Under the pieces are notes generated by a model that saw nothing but the letters and a program-made list of their open reading frames with translations, was not told where the DNA came from and did no database searches. Positions 15,393 through 23,357 of a DNA stretch of 24,613 nucleotides are shown here, piece by piece. The DNA comes from Bacteroidales bacterium GP1. Lineage in GTDB: Bacteria > Bacteroidota > Bacteroidia > Bacteroidales > Muribaculaceae. The position numbers were made by a program, and so were the translations under genes. Location: positions 16,404 through 41,016 of the forward strand of contig DAAI01000009.1 of assembly GCA_001701105.1 (NCBI GenBank), read 5' to 3'. The first letter of the stretch is position 1. Each line of letters begins with the position of its first letter.

Positions 15393-15426
15393 GGTATGGG
15401 CTCCGGCAGATTCCGGACCCCATACC
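15393..15426 (-). other. Intercistronic hairpin after the GH10 gene
   Basis: GGTATGGG (15393-15400) pairs with CCCATACC (15419-15426), and inside it TCCGG (15402-15406) pairs with CCGGA (15413-15417), leaving a six-base loop and one mismatch between the stems. It begins 15 bases past the GH10 stop. No T-tract follows in the - strand direction, so it may trim or stabilise RNA ends rather than stop transcription outright. Confidence 0.55.
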
Positions 15427-15440
15427 TTATATTGACTCAT

Positions 15441-17630
15441 TTATTTGGTTTCCAGGCCCTCTGCAAATCCGGCATAGGTCGGTTTGCGGTTGTAGTTCTG
15501 ATTCCAGAGTCCTACAGGTTCGCCACCGCGCCATCCGCTATCTGAAGGAGCATCGGTCTGACACCAATGCGTGATTCCGTGCTGCTGTTCTACAGGAATA
15601 ATCTCGAAGTACTTCTGGATGATAAACTTGTAGTAGTCGCTCATAAGCTTGTGCTGCTCAAGGGTTACATCCTCGGTCTTGATCGGATTGTTGCTTTCAT
15701 CGCAGATACCCATGTCGAGCTCTGTGATGCGGCAGAGTTTACCGCTCTTTGCCATTAGCTCGAACATTTTTACTATATGATCTTCCTTACTCTTTTGAGT
15801 TTGCGGATTCAGGTAGTAACTGATGTGCATCTGAGTGCCGATACCATCAATCTTCGTGACGCCATCGCTTTCCCATTGCTCAATCCAGCTGATAAGACTC
15901 TTTAGTTTATGGTTGTCGTCCCAGTCGGATTCGAGATTATAGTCGTTTACAAAGAGCTTAAGGTCGCTTGGGTTGCCACCATTCTCTGCAAAGTACTGAC
16001 GTGCGTATTTCACCGGAATGCGAACGAAGTTATCGCCGAGATAATCCTGCCAGAAGAAATCGTTAGGATTGCCTTCCGTGCCATGCTGCAGATCGTAGCG
16101 CTGACCCCACGGGCCACCCGATATTGCCTCGTTCACTACATCCCATGCCTTTACATAGCCGCCTGTGGCCTTCATCATTCCCTCTATCCAACGAGCCATC
16201 TCTGCCTCAAGTACTTCGGCCTTCTCTTCCGGAGTGAGAGGAAGCGTATTGGAACTCTTCACGATATAAAATTCGATATCGTCGATATAGAGTGCGCTTG
16301 CTTCCGGAGCTGTACAAAGGTTGAATGCGATTGAACGGCAGCCATCGCTTCCGGCTTGAGAATCATTGACTGTGCCCTTGAACTCGAAGTCTTTCCATTC
16401 CGGAGTTGCGTTAAGCGTTCCGATGAATTCCCAGTGATGGTAAGCACCGGGGTCGCCATGAGCCTGTGTCGGGATGTTACGCGTATCATCGGCACGATAA
16501 CGGAATTTCACATGAATCTTATCACCATTGTTAAGAGTAGTGTTCGAGCGGATGAAGAATTGAGAATCCCACTCTGTGCTCGGACTGCCGTTAATCTTGC
16601 TGACGAAGACCTTGCCGGTACCCTTGGAATCTTCCACCACCGGAGCGGAGATGTCATCTCTACCCGGCTCGCGGGATACGAACCATTCTTGCGGGCCACT
16701 TTCAGCATCGCCACCGGTTACGAGAGGTATCTCCACTTCGATGCTCGGAGCCTCATGATGATGCAGACATACCCATTCAATCTCAAGACGGCCTGGGCAG
16801 GCACCTGACTGGAAGCTAACGAATCCGCTCTCAGCAGGAACACCATTCAGCTTTACAGTCACTTCTTTCCATTCATTAGTGAAGCTCAATTCGGCAGAAG
16901 CCTGGCCACCCCAGTCACCGGCTATTACATTAAGGGTTCCGGGAATCTCACCCCTGATCTTTGCGGTGAGCAGATAGTCGCCACCTTTCTTATAGGTGCA
17001 ACCGTCGAGCACGAAGTATTGTCCCTCCCAGTTTGCGCCTTTAGGTTCGGTGTTGTTGATTACCAACAGGCCACCTTCAATCTGCGGAACATCCCACATA
17101 GGATAGTAAGGATAGTCAGTGAAGTCTGCATAGACTACTTTCTTATCGATTACATCGTCGAAAGCGTCAGGATCTACCTCTATCTCCTTATCGGCAATCA
17201 GACTGTTGAGCCATTTTGTGTTTTGCTGAGCGTGCCAGCAAAGGGTATGACCGTAAATCTGCATTCCGGCATTCTGCGCATTCTCCACGAATTTCTCCAC
17301 TGTGCCGAAATTCATATCACCATTATCACCCACTATCGATGCATATTTCATCGCATTGCCGGCGGTCATGATGTCGAAGTTGGAATTTGTGACGCGGTAC
17401 TGCAGATTTTTGTTGTTATATTCCGAAACAGTCACTCCAGACCCTACGAGGAAATTGGGATGAGCGCTCCGGTCGATATACGATTTCAGCGGTCCGTAGT
17501 TGTCGAGATATTCATACTCGGCAATCGAGGCGGGCTTATCGACCTGTAAATAGTCGATCGTGGTGTCGGCACAACCGGTCAGCATGACTGCACCGAATGC
17601 CATAGCCGCTATTTTATAATAAATCTTCAT
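15441..17630 (-). CDS. xyn10A: GH10 endo-beta-1,4-xylanase with inserted CBMs
   Basis: A 729-residue surface lipoprotein xylanase. The signal peptide ends in the lipobox LTGC (C20), with Asp at +2 after the Cys (CADTT), in line with outer-membrane surface export. The first part of the GH10 barrel (about 45-145) ends at GHTLCWHAQ. About 310 residues (150-463) holding two CBM4/9/22-like modules then interrupt it, and the barrel resumes at TPEEK. The acid/base is E501 (VVNEA) and the nucleophile E637 (ITELD); the barrel ends with GITHWCQTDAPS and a normal C-terminus. This split architecture is known from Bacteroidota Xyn10A proteins encoded directly after xusE, exactly the position here. Its role is to cut bound xylan into oligosaccharides for the SusC/D importer. 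Catalytic residues are intact. Confidence 0.95.
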   Translation of the reverse strand: MKIYYKIAAMAFGAVMLTGCADTTIDYLQVDKPASIAEYEYLDNYGPLKSYIDRSAHPNFLVGSGVTVSEYNNKNLQYRVTNSNFDIMTAGNAMKYASIVGDNGDMNFGTVEKFVENAQNAGMQIYGHTLCWHAQQNTKWLNSLIADKEIEVDPDAFDDVIDKKVVYADFTDYPYYPMWDVPQIEGGLLVINNTEPKGANWEGQYFVLDGCTYKKGGDYLLTAKIRGEIPGTLNVIAGDWGGQASAELSFTNEWKEVTVKLNGVPAESGFVSFQSGACPGRLEIEWVCLHHHEAPSIEVEIPLVTGGDAESGPQEWFVSREPGRDDISAPVVEDSKGTGKVFVSKINGSPSTEWDSQFFIRSNTTLNNGDKIHVKFRYRADDTRNIPTQAHGDPGAYHHWEFIGTLNATPEWKDFEFKGTVNDSQAGSDGCRSIAFNLCTAPEASALYIDDIEFYIVKSSNTLPLTPEEKAEVLEAEMARWIEGMMKATGGYVKAWDVVNEAISGGPWGQRYDLQHGTEGNPNDFFWQDYLGDNFVRIPVKYARQYFAENGGNPSDLKLFVNDYNLESDWDDNHKLKSLISWIEQWESDGVTKIDGIGTQMHISYYLNPQTQKSKEDHIVKMFELMAKSGKLCRITELDMGICDESNNPIKTEDVTLEQHKLMSDYYKFIIQKYFEIIPVEQQHGITHWCQTDAPSDSGWRGGEPVGLWNQNYNRKPTYAGFAEGLETK
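16242..17183 (-). other. Tandem CBM insertion inside GH10
   Basis: This codes for about residues 150-463 of the xylanase. The first module (about 163-293) contains YPYYPMWD, GQYFVLDG, GDWGGQ and LEIEWVCLH. The second (about 298-457) contains WDSQFFI, HHWEFIGTL, EWKDFEF and YIDDIEFY. The first is clearly homologous to module A of the two downstream binding proteins. The insertion lies between the WHAQ strand and the next helix of the barrel. Confidence 0.85.
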
Positions 17631-17641
17631 CGTTTCTCAGA

Positions 17642-18715
17642 TTAATTAAGTTTGTATGAGAACTCCTCGAATTTATTCTCACGGTCACGCATCACGAGGT
17701 TCTCGGTCGTTGTAACGGTGTAAGTTCCCTTTGCACCGGTTTGCTCATTGAGGACATAGTTGATGGTAAACGTGTAAGAAAGTTTCAGAAGGTCACGGTC
17801 CTTGTCGCCCCAGGCCTTGGGCTCTCCCTTGCGGGTCCACTGGCCTTCGCCGGATGCGGTGCATCCCGGCGTAGCGGTGCTTACGGTGCACTTGCCATTT
17901 CCGTCGATGGTGAGGTTAAGGTCGCAAGTGAGCAATTTCTCGCTGTCGGCGCCCGACGCGTCAATCACCGGCACATAATAGCTGAAGCTATAGGTGGAGG
18001 TGGTGAGCGATTTGGTTCTCAGATAACGGAGGGTAGCATACTCCCAATAGTCGGCCATGCGGTTTTCCTCTGTGGCCACGCCATTGTGATTGATTTTATC
18101 GATACCCTTGCTCAGCCAGCAGCCGTGGTAAGCATTCTTGTACTTCACACCGTAGAGGACATAATCCTTGGGCACTGTGGTCCAATCATCCTTATTCAGA
18201 CGATTGGGGTTCTCCACACCGTCTTTGGCAAGGCCTGACAGGATGGAATCGGAAGCTGCCACAAGACGCAACGGCAATACATAGGTCACTCCTACTGTCT
18301 CCGGGTCGTTAAAGAATGCATCGGTAAGTTGCACTTTTACTCCTCCGAGCACTTCTCCCTTCTTTATTACAAGGCGCTTGTCGGCGATGGTGTAATAATT
18401 TTCGGGAAGAGCTTTTACAGGAGTTCCGTCGGAATAGGTAAGGCCATTGACAAGCGAATTGTCGACAGCTACCTCTGCCCAACGCTCCTTACGGTTTTCG
18501 TTCACACCTCCGAGCACGGCCTTTACCTCAAACTGATGCGCATTATCAAGGCTCATGTCGAGTTCCTGATCGTCACCCATGGTGAGGGTACGCACCGGGG
18601 TCTGGTGGGCGAAAGAAATTGTCTGATATTCAAAATCCGGGAAGTCTACGTCGGCATTGTGACATCCTGTGAGCAGGAGGCCGCCGGCGATAGCTAAGAA
18701 AATCGTTTTTTTCAT
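17642..18715 (-). CDS. xusE: XusE-like surface lipoprotein (DUF1735/DUF5627 type)
   Basis: About 357 residues. The start at 18715 is chosen because it begins MKKTIFLAIAGG with lipobox LTGC (C18); the in-frame ATG at 18742 would put nine extra residues ahead of the signal peptide and overlap the SusD stop. After the Cys comes CHNADVD, whose acidic residues fit the Bacteroidota lipoprotein export signal. The N-terminal half (about 25-180) looks like DUF1735, a beta-sandwich common in glycan-binding lipoproteins (AVDNSLVNGL, VTYVLPLRL); the C-terminal half (about 190-357) resembles DUF5627. In the Xus clusters of Prevotella and Bacteroides the gene between xusD and xyn10A is xusE, an outer-membrane protein of unclear role thought to bind xylan. 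The position and type match here. No catalytic motif is seen. Confidence 0.8.
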   Translation of the reverse strand: MKKTIFLAIAGGLLLTGCHNADVDFPDFEYQTISFAHQTPVRTLTMGDDQELDMSLDNAHQFEVKAVLGGVNENRKERWAEVAVDNSLVNGLTYSDGTPVKALPENYYTIADKRLVIKKGEVLGGVKVQLTDAFFNDPETVGVTYVLPLRLVAASDSILSGLAKDGVENPNRLNKDDWTTVPKDYVLYGVKYKNAYHGCWLSKGIDKINHNGVATEENRMADYWEYATLRYLRTKSLTTSTYSFSYYVPVIDASGADSEKLLTCDLNLTIDGNGKCTVSTATPGCTASGEGQWTRKGEPKAWGDKDRDLLKLSYTFTINYVLNEQTGAKGTYTVTTTENLVMRDRENKFEEFSYKLN

Positions 18716-18735
18716 CTTTGCTGGTTTGTTGGTTA

Positions 18736-20496
18736 TTACCATCCTTTATTCTGCTCAAGGGCATTGAACTTCAATACCTCTGAATAAGGAATCGGGCCGT
18801 AAATCATGTAATCCTTGAAGTTGCGGGTCTCGATGTCCTCCACCTTGTATTCGTTATTCTTGATGTTCATGCGACGTGCAGTCTCATTGAGGTTAGCTTT
18901 CCAACGACGGAGATCGTAGAAGCGGAAGCCCTCGAAGCAAAGCTCCAGACGACGCTCATTGCGGATAAGCTCACGCATCTTGGCCTTATCGCTCTTGATG
19001 CTTTCGAGATATGTATCACCACCTTCTTCCTCATCGAGTTTTGCACGCGAGCGTATGGCCTTGATAACATCATATGCTGAGTAACCGTACGAGCCTGTAC
19101 CCATCGGGCCCCATGCCTCGTTGGCAGCCTCTGCATAGTTCAGGAAGAACTCAGTGTAGCGGATGCGTGAGGTATAATGAGCTTTGTCGACGATGTTGCT
19201 CGGATTGCAGTTTACGTCCATGTTGAGATGTTTCTTCATGTAGTAACCTGTACGGGTAGATGTTGAAATCTTATCAAGGGCATTGTTGTCGGAGCCATCG
19301 GCTGAAGTGTTGATGATTGTACCCTCACTGCCACATTTATCACCATTGCAGATGATGTACATCTTCAGACGCGGATCGCGACCTTCATATGGATTGCTCG
19401 GATCATAATTTGATTCAGCGGCAGTGATCGGATAGCCATTCTTCATCGGGAAGGCATCCACAAGGTTCTGGGTCGGGTTGATTCGGCCGTTTCCATAGAG
19501 TGTCGGAGGATAGTTGGTTGACTCCAGGTCGTGGCTGTTGCCCTGCGACGTACGCCACATCACCTCCAGAGGGAGCTGACTGTCGGTAAAGTTTGCAATT
19601 GTCGGGTCGCTGTACCATTCAAGACCTGAATAATCAAATCCGATGAGACCACCAACCTGAGCGAGCACCTTAGCGTTGCTATTGGCAGCTGTCTCCCATG
19701 TAATGCCTGATGCCTCGAAAGCCGGGCTGGCAGCAAGGAGATCAATGCGTGCAATATAAGCCTGGATGATGCGGGAATCTACGCGACCGCTGAAGCGTTC
19801 GCCGAATACGCGCTCAAGATCGCCTTCGCTTGCCTCGGGATATTTCTCGCGCATGGCAGCGATACCGGTCTCGCCGTATTTCATGGGAAGGTTCTCGAGG
19901 GCTATCTGGGCATCTCTCTTCATAGCTTCTACACACTCAACGAATGTGTTGCGCGGGATATTGAAGTTGGAACCTGCACCTTCGGGTTCGAGAACGATGG
20001 GAATACCCATGAGTTCGCCACTTCTTGCACCAATTCCGGCGTGTGCCTGAAGTAGATAGTACATGAAGATGGCGCGGAGTCCATGAGCCTCGCCGTAATA
20101 ACGGTCGCGGAACATTTTGTTGGCTCTTTCTGAATCAGTCCATGTCACCTTTTCAATGTTGGAAAGGAAAAGGTTGCAATATTGGATTGCGCTGCGGCAA
20201 GCCTCCCAACGATTCATCGGGTTGTCGCTTGCTGTCCAACGTCCGCTTGCTGCGCGGCGCCAGCCATTGCTCGGATCATTGCTTACGGCATCATCCGTTG
20301 CGGGCTCATTGAAAGCAAAGCTTCCATTGGGAAGGTAGATATAGGCTACTCCAAGCAAACCCTCTGCATAGTGGGCATTCTGCTCGATATAGTCGAGTGG
20401 AAGATTGTTTTCAGGACTCGGGTCAAAAACGTCGTCGCATGATGTGAATGCAAACGCCATCAATGCCGCCATCCCTGCTATTATTGTTTTTTTCAT
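18736..20496 (-). CDS. xusD: SusD/RagB-family xylan-binding lipoprotein (XusD-like)
   Basis: A 586-residue outer-membrane lipoprotein that forms the lid on the SusC-type porin and binds oligosaccharides. The signal peptide ends FTSC, followed by CDDVFD, an acidic surface-export signal. The helical TPR-like repeats and the RagB/SusD C-terminus are visible: RRLELCFEGFRFYDLRRW near 535-552 and a terminal region ending EQNKGW. The N-terminal NLPLDYIEQNAHYAEG resembles the usual SusD start (P..T..D.F.....A). The gene starts 14 bases after the SusC stop, as a pair. It is the second SusD-like gene of the locus. Ligand choice rests on the neighbouring GH10; no ligand residues can be named by eye. Confidence 0.93.
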   Translation of the reverse strand: MKKTIIAGMAALMAFAFTSCDDVFDPSPENNLPLDYIEQNAHYAEGLLGVAYIYLPNGSFAFNEPATDDAVSNDPSNGWRRAASGRWTASDNPMNRWEACRSAIQYCNLFLSNIEKVTWTDSERANKMFRDRYYGEAHGLRAIFMYYLLQAHAGIGARSGELMGIPIVLEPEGAGSNFNIPRNTFVECVEAMKRDAQIALENLPMKYGETGIAAMREKYPEASEGDLERVFGERFSGRVDSRIIQAYIARIDLLAASPAFEASGITWETAANSNAKVLAQVGGLIGFDYSGLEWYSDPTIANFTDSQLPLEVMWRTSQGNSHDLESTNYPPTLYGNGRINPTQNLVDAFPMKNGYPITAAESNYDPSNPYEGRDPRLKMYIICNGDKCGSEGTIINTSADGSDNNALDKISTSTRTGYYMKKHLNMDVNCNPSNIVDKAHYTSRIRYTEFFLNYAEAANEAWGPMGTGSYGYSAYDVIKAIRSRAKLDEEEGGDTYLESIKSDKAKMRELIRNERRLELCFEGFRFYDLRRWKANLNETARRMNIKNNEYKVEDIETRNFKDYMIYGPIPYSEVLKFNALEQNKGW

Positions 20497-20510
20497 CTTG
20501 CTTTCGGATT

Positions 20511-23330
20511 TTAGAAGTTAACGTTCACACCGAAGTTGTACGAACGGCACTGAGGGGCATAACCTACCGATGTCTCACGGTATGTACGGTTCTTGCCGAT
20601 CATGCACAAATCATTTCCGTTGATATATACGCTCAATCCTTTTACGAATTTCTTGTCGAACCATTTCGACGGGAAGTCGTAGGTTAGCTGAATCTGGTCA
20701 AGATAGAAGGAATCACTGCTATAGGTCCAGAAGTCGGAGGTCACGAAATTGAGTTCGCCACCCTGCGTGGTAAGACGCGGATAGGTTGCTGTTTCGGCTG
20801 TTTCCGGAGTCCAGCGGCCACGTACGATTGTAGAATATTTGCCATCGCCGTATACCCATGCCCATGAGTTGTTCATTACAGATGTACCACCGGCATAGCC
20901 ACTGCCTGCAACGAAGAGTGTGAATCCTTTGTACTTGAGAGTAAGGTTAACACCATATGTCCAGGGAGAATTCCATTGGCCGAGCACCACCTGATCGCGA
21001 TAGTCGATCACACCGTCCTCATTCATATCCTGATATTTCAGATCGCCGGGCTTGGTGTTGCTGCTTATAACGGCTGAATTGGCGATTTCCTCTTCGCTCT
21101 GGAAGAAGCCGAGGCATTTATATCCACGGAGAGCATCACTATTGGCACCGGTGCTACGCAACCAGTCGTATTCCACGTTCTCGCTTATGCGTACGTTCTT
21201 GCGATCGGCATATGTCATGTTGAATCCTACCTCATAAGAGAAGTCGCCGAACGCATGCTTACTTGAGATACCGAAGTCGAAACCTGTGACGCGGCGCTTG
21301 TTATAGTTTATCCAAGGAATGAAAGAGCTGTTGGGCCAGCCTGTTTCGAGATAACTCGGATAAAGATTGTTAGCCTTAATGGGAAGTCCATCGATGTCTG
21401 TGCGGAAGAATGCGCCGCTGAATGCGAGGGTTCCGTTCCAGAATGATGCATCTAAACCAACATTGAATTCACGACGCTTAACGAAGGTAAGGTCGGGATT
21501 TGCACCCTGACGTGACTCGAACGATTGGTTTGAGTTCATACCATTGTTCCATCCCCAGTAGTCGCCATCCGCTGTGAATTTGTTGTCCCAGAGATACCAT
21601 CCATCGATGTCGATGTCCTGAAGAAGCTGACCGTAAGTCACGTTGAGACGGAGCTCATCGACTGCAGTGCAATCTTTCATGAAATCTTCCTGACTGATGC
21701 GCCATCCGAGTGAGCCGACGGGTGAGAAGCCATTACGATGACCGGGGGCGAATTTTGAAGAATGATTGAGGGCGCCATTGAACTCTGCATAATAGCGGTT
21801 GGCATAGTTATAAGCCGCGCGCAATGCTGTTGCAAAGTTGGTGGTGCGGTGATATTCTCCGGTATAGCTGCGCTTGTATCCGTGAGCCACTATCATGGCC
21901 TCCAGATTATGAACGTCATTGAACGTGCGTACATAGTCGAACTGACCGGAGAACATCATTGTCTGACGCTCGGCAGAGCCGGAAATGTTCTGTGTACCCG
22001 AACTGATGTCGTCACCATATTTGGTAAGCGTATTGATCACGTCCTTTCCATCATAACTTGTCCATGTTGCCTCATAGGTGGCATAGTCATTGGAGATGGT
22101 AGTGTTGTAGGTCGTTGCATAGTCCACTGCTCCACGTGCTGTGAAGGTAAGACCCGGAGCCACTTTTGCGAAGTCAATCTTAAAGCCGGCATCGAACTGA
22201 AGATTACGGCTTGTATACTTGTTATAACCGGCCGCATACATTGCAGCAAAAGCGTTGGTGCGATAGTTTTGCGTACCGCCGAGGAGATATTTACCTCCTA
22301 CGATATAACGCGAATTGTTAGCAAGAATCCAGCTGTTTTCATCATTCTCCTCAAGGTATGAGAGGGGAATTAGCGGAACGAGCGGAGAGCTGCCGGGGAT
22401 TGTAGGACGCATTGAAGCTGAAGCGTCCCAGAAGCCGGAACGGTCGCTGCGGTCGTCATAGAAAGTAGCGCTGGTGTTTACCCAACCGGAAACCCATTCG
22501 TTAAGGTTAAGGTCGATATTACCGCGTACGTTCAGGCGGGTTGTTCCATTGTTCTTACCTTCTCCGAAGTTCATCATGCCTGTGGTATGATAGATTCCTA
22601 CGAGAGCGTAGAAATTAGCATACTTACCACCTCCACGGAACTGGGCCTGAGCCTCATACTTCTGATAATTCTTCTTGATATACTCATCGGAGAAGAAGTT
22701 GATGTCAGGATAGCGGAACGGATTGCGTCCGGAAGCATAGTTATAGATGTCCTCTGCTGAGAAAGCAGCATCAAGACCATCGTTTGCACGAGCCTCATTG
22801 TAGAGGGTCATATACTCTGCCGAGCCAAGATACTTCGGGTATTTCTTAGGCACGAACAGACTTACATCAGCGCGGACGTCCACCTGAAGGCCATTCGCAT
22901 TACCACGCTTTGTCTTGATAAGGATAGCACCCTTTGCTGCGGTCGAACCGTAGATCACCACGGCCTGCGCGCCTTTCAGGAAAGAGATGCTCTCGATTTC
23001 AGCGGGGATGATATTGTTAGCGTCACGGGGAACACCATCCACCAGCACAAGGGCCTCGCCCATATCCCACAGCTCGCCGTTATAACCCGGCACGAGCGCC
23101 TGCATATTCTGGAGGCTGTAGGTGGTATAGCTCTTCTTCTGGAGTTCCTCTACGTTTACGGTCGACACGCCGCCAAGAATGTCGGTTGCGTTGGCCGTGC
23201 GGAAAGGCATATTCACCATTATGGTGTCTTTGCCCTCCTCATTCGCGGAGTCCTGCGAGAAGGCAGCCGGTGAATAGCTCAGAGCCAGAACTGCCGCTAC
23301 AGGATATATTATATGATTTATTTTTTTCAT
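20511..23330 (-). CDS. xusC: SusC/RagA TonB-dependent transporter (XusC-like)
   Basis: A 939-residue outer-membrane TonB-dependent importer. Signal peptide (1-25, ending AFSQ); plug domain (about 40-145) with LVLVDGVPRD, IESISFLKGAQAVVIYGS and GAILIKTKRG; then a 22-strand barrel ending in Phe (YNFGVNVNF), the usual BamA signal. It lacks the N-terminal carboxypeptidase-regulatory-like domain found in most SusC proteins and is shorter for that reason. No ECF-signalling extension is present. It is located 27 bases after the upstream SusD-like gene and 14 before its own SusD partner, giving the order D-C-D that continues a duplicated SusC/D arrangement as in Xus clusters. Role: TonB-driven uptake of xylo-oligosaccharides into the periplasm. 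XusC is assigned by position. Confidence 0.93.
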   Translation of the reverse strand: MKKINHIIYPVAAVLALSYSPAAFSQDSANEEGKDTIMVNMPFRTANATDILGGVSTVNVEELQKKSYTTYSLQNMQALVPGYNGELWDMGEALVLVDGVPRDANNIIPAEIESISFLKGAQAVVIYGSTAAKGAILIKTKRGNANGLQVDVRADVSLFVPKKYPKYLGSAEYMTLYNEARANDGLDAAFSAEDIYNYASGRNPFRYPDINFFSDEYIKKNYQKYEAQAQFRGGGKYANFYALVGIYHTTGMMNFGEGKNNGTTRLNVRGNIDLNLNEWVSGWVNTSATFYDDRSDRSGFWDASASMRPTIPGSSPLVPLIPLSYLEENDENSWILANNSRYIVGGKYLLGGTQNYRTNAFAAMYAAGYNKYTSRNLQFDAGFKIDFAKVAPGLTFTARGAVDYATTYNTTISNDYATYEATWTSYDGKDVINTLTKYGDDISSGTQNISGSAERQTMMFSGQFDYVRTFNDVHNLEAMIVAHGYKRSYTGEYHRTTNFATALRAAYNYANRYYAEFNGALNHSSKFAPGHRNGFSPVGSLGWRISQEDFMKDCTAVDELRLNVTYGQLLQDIDIDGWYLWDNKFTADGDYWGWNNGMNSNQSFESRQGANPDLTFVKRREFNVGLDASFWNGTLAFSGAFFRTDIDGLPIKANNLYPSYLETGWPNSSFIPWINYNKRRVTGFDFGISSKHAFGDFSYEVGFNMTYADRKNVRISENVEYDWLRSTGANSDALRGYKCLGFFQSEEEIANSAVISSNTKPGDLKYQDMNEDGVIDYRDQVVLGQWNSPWTYGVNLTLKYKGFTLFVAGSGYAGGTSVMNNSWAWVYGDGKYSTIVRGRWTPETAETATYPRLTTQGGELNFVTSDFWTYSSDSFYLDQIQLTYDFPSKWFDKKFVKGLSVYINGNDLCMIGKNRTYRETSVGYAPQCRSYNFGVNVNF

Positions 23331-23357
23331 CTGATGAATTTCTTTTACGGTTTATAA

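Noticed and set aside
17019..17549. Open frame of 176 codons opposite the GH10 N-terminal half
   Set aside because: The sense strand carries a complete xylanase; the antisense product has no domain pattern.
18716..18742. Upstream start that would lengthen XusE by nine residues
   Set aside because: It places residues MVITNKPAK before a perfect lipoprotein signal peptide and overlaps the preceding stop, so the start at 18715 is preferred.
21762..22361. Open frame of 199 codons on the + strand inside the SusC gene
   Set aside because: It is antisense to a well-supported transporter, Cys/Ile-rich with no motif or ribosome site. Composition of the opposite strand explains it.
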